A stretch of 64,000 nt of DNA, taken from the NCBI RefSeq assembly GCF_011075055.1, contig NC_058153.1:4278001-4342000 (forward strand), in the 5' to 3' direction. Below, in pieces: positions 1 through 11,225 of this stretch (position 1 is its first letter; every line of letters starts with the position of its first letter). Source of the DNA: Mangifera indica (lineage: Eukaryota > Streptophyta > Magnoliopsida > Sapindales > Anacardiaceae). Under the pieces are notes generated by a model. The model had not been told where the DNA came from. It did not search any database and saw only the letters and a list, made by a program, of their open reading frames with translations. Position numbers and translations under genes: made by a program.

Positions 1-1620
1 AAAATTTAATCAGCCCAACATGTGCAAAATTTCAATAATTCCCATCATGTGCATCACACATGCCTATAATTCACATATGAACAAATTTTAGCTTCCTTTA
101 CCATATGTGACTCGCAACACTATAACTAATTGGATGTAAAATTTTAGATAAAGTTACACATGGTAAATATCATTTAGCTGTACATCCATTTGTTCCCACC
201 ATGCATGACTTGCATACTAGATGCGAATCACAAATGGTGAACATTTCTTTAAAAATCAATGAATTTTATGCCGGATTTCTCTTTTACTCAATTCTAACCC
301 TCTTCAATCATAGTAACATTCACACAATTCAAAAAGCCACAATGAATAAAATCTATTTTACAAATAAATCCTACAACCCAAAAGCTTGAAGCTCATAACT
401 GTATCAATATCTTTTTGATTATTGATTCAAACACAAATAAACCTTTACACTCTAAGCAATCAAAGATGAAAACAAATGATGTCTTAAACTTTTTCCCTTT
501 TTTGTCTGAAAATTTGTTGAAATGGTCTTAATCGACAATTAAACTCTTGCATGTTCGACGATAATTCAATATACAGGGAAATATGTTAAATTGAGTTAAG
601 AACATTTTATAGAAGGAGTAATTTCATCTAACCATAGCCTGTAGATTGCAAATGATATAACCCTTGATTGAAAATCATTTTTGTGTAACACCTATTTTAA
701 TTAATTACACTATAAGTAAATCCATATTTAATGCATTTTCCCGTGTAAGCTAACATTATTGAGTTTTAGTGATAAAGATGCAAATATCATTTCGTGTTTT
801 ATCCCACAAAAGATAAGATCACCATTATTGCATGGCAATTGCCCTTTTCACATTAGCTTCATGCTTTCCGGACGGTCTAGACCGACAATTCATTTATGGG
901 CTTGGGCTTAAGGGTTGCCCTTGTTGCTCTAGTTTTTATTTTATGTTACTAGAACCTGATCCAGCTTGTTAGAGCAGTAAACCCTACAGCATAATGACCA
1001 AATCCATAATCACTATATCGGATTCATCAAAGATTCGCATTACATGGTTGCTGCTTTAGTTTTAATATTATTTGTTTAGTTTCGACTAATTTCTCTTTTA
1101 AACTTTATATAAAATTAGATGTATGATAGTATATAGTTGAGTGATACGATTATTTATTTATTCACAATAAAATTTAATTTTAAAATATCTTCAAAAAAAA
1201 ATTAAATTATTATTTTTTTATATTTAGAATCTCTTCATTTGTCACTTAAACTAACACCGGGCTTTAACATATTTTTTACAACATCTTAAGCAGAGATTAG
1301 TTGCCACGCAGAGTGATAAACATAGAGAATATTTTGTTGTAGGAAAGCCAGATGACTTTGGTTAACTTTTGAGTGACACAAACGCTAGTTGTAGTCAAAT
1401 TGAAGAAGATGCCAATATGCCATTGCTCCCTCCCAAAGTAAATTATAATTAGATAAATATACATCCATTTATTAGTATTATGTTAAAAACAATAAAATTC
1501 TACGTATCTATTTTAATTATATGAATAAATATATATTATCATACAATTAAATAATTTTAAATTAAAAATAAAATAACACTTAATCATTTAATCACACGCA
1601 TAATATTGTTTTCTAGAAAA
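1..1620. other. Intergenic, upstream of first LURP-one gene
   Basis: AT-rich non-coding DNA. I see no conserved protein in either strand. A short open frame at 201-389 has no recognisable family, low-complexity composition and no splice partners, so it is not called. A palindromic MITE copy lies at about 1490-1610. Confidence 0.5.
1490..1610. mobile_element. Palindromic AT-rich MITE, copy 1
   Basis: The copy starts CAATAAAATT and ends ATAATATTG. It carries the shared core TTAAATAATTTTAAATTAAA that recurs in at least eight other places in this window. The inverted ends are only partly preserved. It sits about 370 bases upstream of the LURP-one start codon. Confidence 0.5.
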
Positions 1621-1928
1621 TATTCTCTTCCTGGTCATCACCTGCCAAATTTTTCCAAAAGCTCGAATGCCCTTTAGACTTTCATACTTCCTTCTTCCAC
1701 CAACTTTGTCCATGCATCTTCATCTCCAGCCATAAAGGGCGCGTGTATTTACAATCAACATCTTCAACAAGTAATTCACCAAAATGCTTACATATTCTTC
1801 CACGTTCAGTGTTTTATTTATTTTTTCAATATTTAGTCAAAGCCGGCCAAATCTTTGAACCGAAGTAACATAGAACAATAATTGAGCAAAGCCCTTTATA
1901 TATTGTTTAAACTGAGCAATGAAAAGCT

Positions 1929-1935
1929 TATAAAA
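1929..1935 (+). promoter_or_regulatory. Probable TATA box of first LURP-one gene
   Basis: TATAAAA lies 45 bases upstream of the start codon, in a stretch conserved in the second copy (11194-11200). The spacing suits a short 5' leader. Upstream, CCCTTTATATATTG is also conserved in both copies and is an alternative. Confidence 0.45.
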
Positions 1936-1979
1936 CAGACGCTAGGGTTTATTAACATAAAAGAGCTTCTTAACTAAAG

Positions 1980-3533
1980 ATGACAGCGAAAGCGAATATC
2001 ATGCCTATCATTAGCAAGATATACTGCTCTTCTTCTCAGGCAGTGCTTGTCGTGAGGAAGAGGCCTCATGCCGTTAACGGCGGAGGATTTGTGGTGACAA
2101 ATTGCAGCCAAAAGGTTGTTTTCAAAATTGAAGGCTGTGGAGTTCTTGGCACTAAGGGAGAACTCCTTGTCAGAGATGGTGATGGAGATCCTCTGGTTCT
2201 CATCCGCCGGAAGGTATTATCTCGTTTCTCTAATTTATTTCAAGTTAATTAATTTATGCAGGCATGCATGGATATTTAGATAACTTACATTATTATTTTC
2301 ATATATATATATATATATAGAACGTAAATGGGTTGCATGCATATAATTCCCTTAGAGAGAGCGATAAATATTGTTGAATGAAATATATTTTGATCTTATT
2401 TGATCTGAATATAATTTAATTATATTCTGATTTGATCTTAATCAATATGATTTTAATTTAATCTGATTTGATATGATTCTCATTTATTTTATATTATTTT
2501 TTTCTATTTTATTGAATTTAGATTCTATTTCATAACTCTATTCACAATTCTACAAAAATATTGGTTTTTTTTTTTTGGAAAAAAATTACGCTGATTTGTT
2601 CATTGCATGTTTATCCAAGCCAATGTTTTTTGGGAAAAAATGAAAAAATCTTAAAGAATAACTTGAGACAGACGAGCTTGGGAAAAACCCACACGATAAA
2701 TTCATCTAAAACGCAGAGGACAATTATTACAAGTAAGTTTCCTTGCTTCTGATAAATGCTTCCAAGTATTTTTCTTCTCCTTTAGTTCAATGCATACTCG
2801 AAAAGTCAAATTAATTAAGCAAAGATAAGCACGTCTATACGCTTTAACAGTCATACTGATAAGGTGAAGATAAATAGGCACACAGAGTTAGATTCTATTG
2901 TTATGTTTGAAGCATCTCAATTATGTCTCTTTTTCAGGGAGGTCTGGTTCAGGCCTTAAGCATTCATAGGAAGTGGAAGGGTTACGCTTATAACTATGAA
3001 GGATTTCAAAAATCAGTTTTCAGCTTAAAGGGACCCAACTCATCATGCCTGGTGAGGAGCAATGCCATAAGGATCTCCACTGAAACCTGCAGCGACAGCA
3101 ACAAAGCCTGGGACTATGAGATCAAAGGCTATTTCCCAGACAAGGATTGTACCATTGTTGATTCCAAAGGGAACATTATCGCTCAGGTAAATAATATTAT
3201 AAGTGATTGGAAGATATATTATCAGTAAAGTCAATGAGGATGACTGGAATCTTGACAAAATTGTATAATTATTGATGCAATTGATATGCCAAAGTTTTTG
3301 CTTTATTCCTTTTTCTTTTGTGGTGATTATTGATTTTGGTGATTACATGACAGATTGGAGTGAAGAAAGAGATAGAGGAATTGATGACAAACAAGGATCT
3401 GTATCACATAGAGGTGAAGCCAGGAATCGATCAAGCTTTTGTTGTTGGCATAGTTGCCACTCTAGATTACATATATGGCGAATCTACTAGGTGCCAATCA
3501 ATTCCGAATATAATGAATAAGGAGATTAATTAA
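1980..3533 (+). CDS. LURP-one-related (LOR, DUF567) protein, copy 1
   Basis: Three exons join in frame at GT-AG sites: 1980-2213, 2938-3186 and 3354-3533. They encode 220 residues, the usual size of the LOR family (tubby-like beta-barrel fold). Landmarks are the N-terminal strand KIYCSSSQAVLVVRKRPHAV, the GTKGELLVRDGDGDPLVLIRRK segment ending exon 1, KGYFPDKDCTIVDSKGNIIAQ ending exon 2, and the C-terminal VEVKPGID-type stretch (here IEVKPGIDQAFVVGIVATLD) in exon 3. Arabidopsis LURP1, the founding member, contributes to basal defence against an oomycete; the exact role of this paralogue is unknown. There is no signal peptide or membrane segment. The start is the first ATG after the conserved TATA box. 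A near-identical paralogue lies about 9.2 kb downstream. Confidence 0.9.
2297..2321. repeat. (TA)n microsatellite in LOR intron 1
   Basis: Short TA run within intron 1. The second LOR copy has a longer TA run at the comparable place (11636-11668), so this is a length-variable site inherited from before the duplication. Confidence 0.7.
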
Positions 3534-4410
3534 TCAGATTATGGTTTCTCCCACATAGTGTTAATTATATGAGAGAATTAGGTTATAGATTAAGATTCTC
3601 TTATCTGTTGCTGCTACTAATTGTTAATTGTGTGTGCTTGATTTCTTTTCCTTTGTTTAGTGACTACGTAACCTTTGTGGTTTGCAAATGCACATGACTC
3701 TTGAAAAAGCTGTTTATAATTATTGCTTAATGAGTACTTAAGTTTGATTGTGCATCACATTATCTCTGAGATTTAATAATATTATGGTTTTTATACGATT
3801 TTTTGAAGTGGATATCATATCTAATTAATTAGCTACAATAATATTTTAAGGTTTTTACTTACATTTATTTACATTAGCAGGGGTAGCAATAAGCTAGACC
3901 ATGTCGAGCAACCCATCGGGCTCGCATGCCAAGCCAAGCAGAGACCTGTTACTTGATAGATTCTTGTATTGAGTCGATTCAACTTAGGGTTCAGGGCACG
4001 ACCTTAGTAGATTGACCTGCGTTCTTTTGCAAATTGACCTACTAAATTATAATTTTTTAGCAAATCATGTCGGATTGACTCATGGGCTTTATCTCACAAC
4101 TCGGGGTATAACCTGCTAAGCTTGTGAGTCTAGCATAACCTTTTTTTTTTTTCTATTGTGTTGATGCAGACCATACCAAATTATATTGAGTCAGACTTGG
4201 CTTATTCAACCCATTTGACACATTTAGTTAAAAAAAAAAAAACATTGAGAGTTTTAATATTGTAAAAAAGAACTTTTCTGTCTAAAAATTTTGTAAACCT
4301 AATATTATTCTTTTTTTTTTAACAAAATAATATTTAGATTAAAAAAGTTCCAAGAAAATACACAAATATTTTGGTCCAAACTAGATTTCACAATTTCTCT
4401 GTGTTACATA

Positions 4411-4805
4411 GCAAAATTCTTTCTTTGCCAAACTTATGAAATAATGCTTAAAAAGCAATAAGTCATTGTAAGGAGATGAACCACTTTAAAAGTGACAAGC
4501 TACATAGATGGTGACCAACTAAATCCTTTACACATGGATTAACCAAGCATGCGGATAAATGACCTTTTACCTAGAGGCAACAACCTATCAAAGGATATTA
4601 TTCATCTCTTATCATGTGTCCAGAATTTGAAAGTTATTACTTCCAACCAAAATGGGATTGCATACTTATCCATTTTCCATATGAAATGGAAATGAAATTA
4701 AATTCAAATTTATTAATGAATGTCACATTTAACAAATGTAACCGTACATGTCTATCTTATAAATATAAAAAATTATATAAGGGTCAAGAGGGACAAATTA
4801 GATTC
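4411..4805. other. Unique DNA between duplication block and copia element
   Basis: No gene, repeat or RNA recognised. This stretch separates the end of the left duplication block from the 3' LTR of the minus-strand copia element. Confidence 0.4.
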
Positions 4806-5127
4806 TGTTACTGAAAAAATTATACTAGAACAATAGAGAGTGAATAAAGGGGAAAATCAATGTTATTTATTCAATAACTAAAACACTTTTAAAAAATAAG
4901 ACCCAAAAAAAGAGCCACTAAATTAAAATGTGCAAAGGTCATTAACTTGAATATGCAGTAGTGGGCCACCAACTTGAATGTGCAGAATTGGTTCCTAAAG
5001 TCTATGCACAAATAGAACATGGGCAACAAATACTTACATACTAGGACACACAACACAATTAAAGTAAATTAGTATTAAATAATCCCTGATTTAAACTAAT
5101 GTTTATAATATTAGTTTAATGGCAACA
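4806..5127 (-). repeat. Copia 3' LTR
   Basis: Begins TGTTACTGAAAA and ends GGCAACA on the plus strand, with TG...CA ends. It aligns with 10480-10822 through stretches such as TAAAGGGGAAAATCAATG and GCCACTAAATTAAAATGTGC. A polypurine tract follows just inside. The two LTRs differ at many positions, so the insertion is old. Confidence 0.8.
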
Positions 5128-5135
5128 TAAAGAAA

Positions 5136-5144
5136 CCCTCCCCT
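5136..5144 (-). other. Copia polypurine tract
   Basis: AGGGGAGGG on the minus strand, 8 bases inside the 3' LTR. This is the expected place for the plus-strand primer. Confidence 0.6.
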
Positions 5145-5436
5145 AAATTGAACTTTCAATTATGCAAACTCCAAGTAACTTTCTAAGCTTATGAAATGCA
5201 ACCAACTTAAATGGCTGTGTAAATATGTCAACAACTTGATCCTTAGTTTTTTAGTAAACAATATCAATAGTTTCTTCTTTTGTTAGATCTCATAGAAAGT
5301 GAAACATTATATTGATATGTTTGTTTCTCCCATGTAGGACATGATTCTTTAATAGTTTTATAGTTGAGTTGTTGTGACAGTATATGAAAGTGGGCCCTTC
5401 TTGTTTGAAATGAACCTCCTCAAGGATCTTTGAAGG

Positions 5437-6560
5437 CTAGATTGTTTGACAAACACATGTTGTTGTAGCTATAAACTTAACTTCTATTGTTAACAAAGTT
5501 ACAATTGCTTGCTTTATTGATGACCATGAGATTGCCCTTGATCCCATCATAAAGATGTAACCAGATGTGTTTTTTCTATCATCCAAATCTCTAATATAGT
5601 CACTATCTGTAAAGCCAAACAAATATGATTTCTTACCACTCTTGTACATCAATCCATAATTAGTCGTTCCTTGTAAGTATCTGAAAATTCACTTTGTAGC
5701 CAAGAGGTGCATCTCTATTGGACACTCAATGAATCTACTAATGAGACTTACAACATGCATTATATCATGTCTTGTTGCAGTTAAATACATCAAGTTCTTC
5801 ACTATTTGCTTATAAAGAGTATTGTCCACCTTTCTTCCCTCAGGATCTTTTATAAGTTTTATACTTGTTTTTGTCAATGGGTTACAGTCCTTCATTTGAA
5901 ACCTATCTAAGATTTCTTACATATACTTTTTATGAGAAATAAAGATGTTAGCCGTAGATTGAATAACTTTTATACTAAGTAAATAATGAATCATTCCAAA
6001 ATTAGATATATCAAATTTAACCATCATAAACTTCTTAAATTCATCAAACATGGCTTCATCATTTCTAGTGTCAATTAAATCATCTACATATAAGCAAACT
6101 ATAAGCATCTTCCTATCATCTTCCAATTTTATGAGAAGTGTATGTTCATAAGTTCATATGTGAAAACCTTTCTTTAAAAATTAAGCTTCAATACGATTAT
6201 ACCAAGCCCATGGGGCTTGTTTTAGTCCATACAAAGCTTTTTTCCATTTATACTCTTTATACTCTTCACTAAGCTTAACATAACTAGGAGGTCGATTACT
6301 AAATACCTATTCCTTGAAGTCTCCATATAAGAAGGTTGACTTTATATATAATTAAAAGATAGGTCATGAGTTTTTGTGTAGCCAACATAATCACCAATCT
6401 GATTATATCATGCCTAACAATTGGGACAAAAATTTCTTTGTAATCAATGTCGTACTCTTGCTCGTAGCCTTTAGAGACTAACTGTGCCTTGTACTTATCA
6501 ACTTCCCCATTCTCCTTCAATTTTGTCTTATAGACCCATTTCACGTCAATAATGTTTTAT
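5437..6560 (-). pseudogene. Copia reverse transcriptase / RNase H remnant
   Basis: Broken minus-strand frames carry copia RT hallmarks: WVYKTKLKENGEVDKYKAQL near the N-terminal side, the catalytic YVDDL stretch near 6070, then an RNase H part with DDRKNTSGYIF near 5550. Stops and frame changes separate the pieces (roughly 6299-6544, 5917-6126, 5689-5895 and 5437-5652). In the RNase H part the usual acidic/small positions are partly replaced, so the enzyme is not functional. Confidence 0.85.
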
Positions 6561-6899
6561 CCTTTTGGAAGTTTAGTTAATTCCCATGTTTTGTTTTGTT
6601 CAATGGCTGCAATTTCATTGTCTATCACTTTTCTCCACTTCAATTGTTTGATAGCTTATTCAAATGTTACATGATGACAATATGAAAACAAAGCAAAATA
6701 TATAAGAGAATCCTTAGATTGATCACTTCTTGTTACCTCGAAGTCACTCATCTATACAGGTATTTTTCTTATTAGACGTGGCTTTTCTATTGCCACCACA
6801 AGTGAGTTTTAAGGGATTGACTCATTTTGAATAAACTATGGTTATTGTGAAACCTTCACAAGTTGTAGTCCTTTATCTTTTTCTTCATCAAAGTCTATA

Positions 6900-7205
6900 G
6901 GAATGTGTTGCTTAGCTCTTTCATTCCACAGCCACAAATTTTCTTCACCAAAAATTCTTTGGAACTTTGCTCCTCACTAACAGACTTCTCACCATGTTTA
7001 GGATTGTACAATTCTTTTTTTTGCATACTCCATTTTGTTGATGGGCGTAACCTGTTATCAATTGTCGTTTAATGCCATGTTTTTCACAAAAAAAAGAAAA
7101 TTCATGTGAATTGTACTCCCTGCCACAATCTGTATACAACAATTGTATTGAACCTCTCACTTCTTTCTCATCTATTGCTTTGTAGCTTGTGAAAAATATT
7201 AGAGC
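6900..7205 (-). pseudogene. Copia integrase core remnant, 3' part
   Basis: The minus strand shows the integrase core: LLYTDCGREYNSHEF, then FCEKHGIKRQ and HQQNGVCKKKN. The usual TP.. and RKNRT residues are degraded. The frame runs directly into the solo LTR at 7211 and continues at 9449, where IDDFSTKIWVYFLQDKS is read. Confidence 0.8.
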
Positions 7206-7210
7206 TTTAG
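7206..7210. repeat. Target-site duplication TTTAG (left)
   Basis: Perfect 5-bp match to 9445-9449, flanking the solo LTR. Confidence 0.85.
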
Positions 7211-7291
7211 TGTAATATCTTCAGGTACGTTCTAGGGGCATTTACGTCTTTTAATCATGTTTCGAGAATATATATATATTCACATGTATGT

Positions 7292-7299
<8 letters not shown>

Positions 7300-7332
<33 letters not shown>
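7300..7332. repeat. (TA)n microsatellite
   Basis: Uninterrupted TA run near the 5' end of the solo LTR. Confidence 0.9.
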
Positions 7333-7335
<3 letters not shown>

Positions 7336-7879
7336 AAATATTAAAAAAAATAATAAAGAAAAGGAAAAGAGATAAAGATCATATAAGAGAGAAAAGTCAA
7401 AAACAAAAAGGCAATTCCACTTTTCCATCATCTTCTCCGCCCTTCCAGAAAAAATAGCCCCTTCATGCTTGTTTTCTTCATTTTTAGAAGGAAAGTGAAT
7501 GATTTAAAGAGTTTGAAAGAAGAGTAAGGAAAGAAAAGAAGAAGAAACACTTTTGAAACTCGGTAACCAAAAGATCTCTTTCTTTTTCTCTTTTTCTATG
7601 TTTATATATATATTGAATGCATGTTATATGAATATGTTAGTATGTTTTGGTGTTGATTTAAAGTGATTTTGGTGATAAAAGAAACAAAACAAGAAGGAGT
7701 GAACCAACTTGCAAAGATTGACTTGAAACAAGATAAGGGGTATCATCCTTGATATGTTGCATGTTTTAGGCTTTTGGTTCTTTGGATCTATGTTATAAAT
7801 GATGATTTTGAAGTTGAGAAATGTTGTTTTGCCATTTGGGGTGTCTATGTGTGTGATTTTGTTGATGGCAGAGGGTTAG

Positions 7880-8450
7880 ATAATATTTACAGTTTTACCA
7901 CTGATTTCGTCTCATGTTTTGGCTATCTTATCTAATGAATTATGAGTGCTATTATAGCTTGTTGGAAAGCTCTTTGAATCCTCTTTCCAATGATATATAG
8001 CTTGTATGAATTAGAGACTGTTTGGACTGTTAAATTGCTTGAATAAAAAAACTGTCTTACCAAATAAATAGTGAAGACAATTTTTTGCCACTGACTTCAT
8101 CCTACGTTTTGGCTGTCTTATCTGATGAATCATGAGTGCTATTATAGCTTTTTGGAAAGCTCTTTGAATTATTTTTCCAATGATATATAGCTTGTATGAA
8201 TTAAAGATCATTTGAACTGTTAAATATTGTATGAATCAAAAGGACTGTTTTACCAAATAAATAGTGAAGACAGTTTTTTGCCATTGATTTCATCTCACGT
8301 TTTGGTTGCCTTATCTAATGAATTATAAGTGCTATTATAGTTTTTTGGAAAGCTCTTTGAATCCTCTTTTCAACGATATATAGCTTGTATGAATTAGAGA
8401 CCATTTGGGCTGTAAAATTGTATGAAAAAGAAGGTTGTCCTATCAAATGA
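7880..8450. repeat. Three ~190-bp tandem repeats inside solo LTR
   Basis: Units start near 7880, 8071 and 8265. Each contains a TTTTGGCT or TTTTGGTT block, ATGAATTATGAGTGCTATTA (variant in each), GGAAAGCTCTTTGAAT and GATATATAGCTTGTATGAAT. The last unit is partial at its end. Confidence 0.85.
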
Positions 8451-8462
8451 ATAGAATTTCAC

Positions 8463-8585
8463 AGTTTTTGGGAAAGAAAGAAAAGGAGAAAAAGGAAAGA
8501 AAGAAAGAAAGAAAGGAAAGGAAAGGAAAGGAAAGGAAAGGAAAGGAAAGAAAGGAGAGAAAAAGAAAAGCAAGAAAAGGAATTT
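8463..8585 (+). repeat. Purine-rich GAAAG microsatellite
   Basis: Interrupted GAAAG/GGAAA repeat, almost all A and G on the plus strand, inside the solo LTR. Confidence 0.9.
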
Positions 8586-9444
8586 GGGGCTCAAGATTTA
8601 TGGGTCATCCTAAGAGTATGGTCTGGTGAGTTATGAATAGATTTAGATGAAAACAAGATTAGTAAGATATAAGATACACATGTATGTTATAAACTATGAG
8701 GGGGCACTTTACACTATACTGCTCGTAGTAGGGCACGTTCGTAGTAGGACATAGACCCCCAGTAGGGTTTGCTTGCAGTAGAGCTCAATTCAGATTTAGA
8801 AATGATGTAGTAAGACAAAGAAAGAAAGCTCGAGCTTATAAAAGTGTCAAATCTCTATAGTTAACTTCTAGAAAGTATCAAATAGACACCATATGGGATA
8901 AACTATGACCCCAAATAGTAAAGAATAAACTAGATTATCTCCTCGCTTGATTATAAAGTTTATGATGTGAGATTGAGTCCCGAGAGTGAGTTAGAACAGG
9001 AAATGAGATAGTTTACTTAATTTTTTCCCTTACTGAGTGTTCTTATCTCTCACTTCCTTTTCTTTCATGATTGCAGGTATTGGTGATCGAGGTAACTGCG
9101 AGGCAGGGTCAGGTCAGCAAAGATAGATTCGATTGGAATATGTTATCTCTGGTTTATATTATATGCATATAGTCGCATGTTCTTATTGACCTTTGACTTT
9201 TTGAGATGATTGTACAATTGTATATGATTACTCCCTGTTTTTAAATACTTTCAGATGAGTTTTCATATGAGTATATACATCTTTTGTTCGCTTCCAGATT
9301 TTTAGTTTTCTTAGAATAATTTCTAAACACTTTTAGTGATGTGTTCATTTTAAAATATTTTAAAAGAAAAAAAATAGACGCTCTAGATATTAATTCGTAA
9401 TATTTCTCTTTCGGTAGATAGTACTTCTAGGGAAGGATGTTACA

Positions 9445-9449
9445 TTTAG
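9445..9449. repeat. Target-site duplication TTTAG (right)
   Basis: Matches 7206-7210 exactly. Confidence 0.85.
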
Positions 9450-9570
9450 ACTTGTCTTGTAAAAAATAGACCCAAATTTTTGTACTAAAATCATCAATGA
9501 AAGTAATGATATATCATTTACCTCTATTCGAAGTAGGAATGATTGGTTGGCAAACGTTAGAATGTACAAT
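9449..9570 (-). pseudogene. Copia integrase core remnant, 5' part
   Basis: The minus strand reads IDDFSTKIWVYFLQDKS, the conserved start of the copia integrase core, with LLDIVHSNVC just upstream. It is the other half of the integrase interrupted by the solo LTR. Confidence 0.75.
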
Positions 9571-9799
9571 ATCCAACAACTTTTCACTTTTGAGTTATTC
9601 CTTTTGGACATCGATAACACTGGACATGAGACTTGTCTCTTGACTTTGAGTTGTGAGTACTCGTCTGAGATCTGTTGCGTTCACTTTCTTTTCTTTGAGA
9701 ATCTGATTGTTGTTGCTAATTTTTGTGATCCTTTAATCCTTTGCCTTTGCTCCTCTCCATTTTATTTGAAGCCAAAAACTGATGGTTGGTAGAAATTTG

Positions 9800-10420
9800 C
9801 AATGCTTGTTCATTCTCATCTTGCTGATTGAGTTTCTATTCATGAATCAATAAGGAACTTTGCAGTTCAACAAGTGAAAGTTCATCAATATTCTTTGACT
9901 CTTCTATAGTATAAACAACAAAATTAAATTTAGGTGTCATGGATCATAGTATTTTCTCAAAAATGGTGACATCTTCTAACTTGTATCCATGGATCTGCAT
10001 TTTGTTGGCAATTGACATGACTTGTGAGAAGTAATCTGTAAACGACTCACCATACTTCATTCGAAACGTTTCAAACTCCGTTTGAAGTGCTTAAAGTTTT
10101 TGCCTCTTTGCTTTTGCCAACCCTTGATACTTTTTCTTTATAAAATCCCAAATCTGCTTGAAAGTATCTTTGTAAAGAATTGTCTCCAAGATTGAATGAT
10201 TGATAGCTTGAAACAAAAATTTTTTTGGCTTAAGATCTTTTAACTTTAGTCCATCTACTTTTGTATTTATTGTGCCAACTACTGGCTCAGGTATTCCATC
10301 GGAAACGATTTGCCAATACTTTTTAGATCTCAAAAAATTCTCTATCAATATGCTCTAATGATCGTAATGGCCATCGAAGGAGGGAATTGCAACTTGTACG
10401 TAATTTTTAGATGCCGTTGA
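9800..10420 (-). pseudogene. Copia gag (UBN2-type) remnant
   Basis: Minus-strand frame: an AIPSFDGHYDH-like start near 10400, immediately followed by a stop where copia gags usually have W; then NFLRSKKYWQIVSDGIPEP, KQIWDFIKKKYQG, and downstream FETFRMKYGESFTDYFSQVM and HGYKLEDVTIFEKILRSMTP. This is the typical UBN2/retrotran_gag_2 series. At least two stops lie in frame. Confidence 0.85.
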
Positions 10421-10465
10421 TAATATCTTGCTGTAAGAAAAAAGCTACTGTTCTCTTTTTAGGAT

Positions 10466-10478
10466 GACTCTCATACCA
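10466..10478 (-). other. Copia primer-binding site (initiator Met tRNA)
   Basis: TGGTATGAGAGTC on the minus strand, one base inside the 5' LTR. It differs by a few bases from the complement of the initiator Met tRNA 3' end (TGGTATCAGAGCC). Confidence 0.75.
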
Positions 10479-10479
10479 A

Positions 10480-10822
10480 TGTTACTTAAAAAATATATAT
10501 ACAGGAACAATAGAGTGTGAATAAAGGGGAAAATCAATGCTATTTATTCAACACTAAAACACCTTTTAAATAGGTTGTACAATAAAAAATATGACTAAAA
10601 AAAAACAGCCACTAAATTAAAATGTGCAGAAGCCATTAACTTGAATGTGCAGTGGTGGGCCAATAACATGAATGTGCAGAATTGATACCTAAAGTCTTTG
10701 CACAAACAGAATATGGGCAACATATTCTTACCTACCAGGACACTCTATACTCTTACAGGTAAATTATTATTCAAAAGATCATTCATGGAACCTTTTTATA
10801 TTACTTATTGATACTCTTGACA
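10480..10822 (-). repeat. Copia 5' LTR
   Basis: Starts TGTTACTTAAAA on the plus strand and aligns with the left LTR. The outer end at TTGACA (10822) is inferred from the weaker end of the alignment and could be shorter. Confidence 0.7.
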
Positions 10823-11193
10823 CTTTTTTTTTTTTGGGATTGATTGTGTGAACATAGGCTTCTAAGCAACGGGCTGAAACATGTTGAAATCTCCTTAAAT
10901 TTAATTCTTTCGCACAATCATTCACTTGTGGATATTTTCATCTACCCGCGAAAGAGCTAATCTTCCTGCTGTTATCAAACTTGATGCATGCATCTTCATC
11001 TCCAGCTATATAACACATGCGCCCACGGACTCTTGTTATTCGTTGATAAGTAATTCACCAAAATGCTTTACATATTCTTCCACGTTCAGTATTTTATTTT
11101 GTCAAAGTTGGCCAAACCTTTGATCCCAAGAAACATAGAATAATAACTGAGCAAAGCCCTTTATATATTGTTTAAACTGAACAATGTAGAGAT

Positions 11194-11200
11194 TATAAAA
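11194..11200 (+). promoter_or_regulatory. Probable TATA box of second LURP-one gene
   Basis: TATAAAA, 26 bases upstream of the start codon. The same element lies 45 bases upstream in the first copy; here about 18 bases of leader are missing (TTTATTAACATAAAAGAG is absent). Confidence 0.4.
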
Positions 11201-11225
11201 TAGACGCTGGGATTCTTAACTAAAG

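Larger units (their letters stand above)
1690..4410. repeat. Tandem duplication block, left copy
   Basis: This block matches about 10940-13580 in the same orientation. The match covers the promoter, all exons, the introns, the 3' flank and a decayed transposon-like tail (pieces with GTGGATATC and TTTAATATTGTAAAA). Exons and promoter are best conserved. Intron 1 is shorter in the right copy, and intergenic parts are looser. The outer limits were judged by eye and may be off by about 50-100 bases. Confidence 0.75.
7211..9444. mobile_element. Nested solo LTR (2,234 bp, probably Ty3/gypsy)
   Basis: The sequence begins TGTAATATCTTC and ends GGATGTTACA. These ends are imperfect inverted repeats of the TGTAACATCC type common in plant gypsy LTRs. 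It is flanked by a perfect 5-bp duplication (TTTAG) and has no coding region, PBS or PPT inside, so it is best read as a solo LTR left by recombination between two LTRs. Removing it and one TTTAG restores continuity of the surrounding copia integrase frame. Inside are a TA microsatellite, three degenerate tandem repeats of about 190 bp and a purine-rich GAAAG tract. The strand is not certain. Confidence 0.85.
4806..10822 (-). mobile_element. Decayed Ty1/copia LTR retrotransposon (minus strand)
   Basis: Complete but dead element: LTRs at 4806-5127 and about 10480-10822, primer-binding site 10466-10478, polypurine tract 5136-5144, and gag, integrase, reverse transcriptase and RNase H remnants in copia order on the minus strand. 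The reading frame carries many stops and frameshifts. A 2.2 kb solo LTR interrupts the integrase part. No convincing 5-bp target duplication was found at the outer ends (GATTC on the left, CTTTT on the right), so the right end is the less certain boundary. Confidence 0.85.

Noticed and set aside
201..389. 62-codon open frame at the left edge
   Set aside because: No family, AT-biased composition and no splice partners; frames of this length are expected by chance.
8394..8629. Open frames on both strands rich in Phe/Ser or Lys/Glu/Arg
   Set aside because: Products of the GAAAG microsatellite in the solo LTR.
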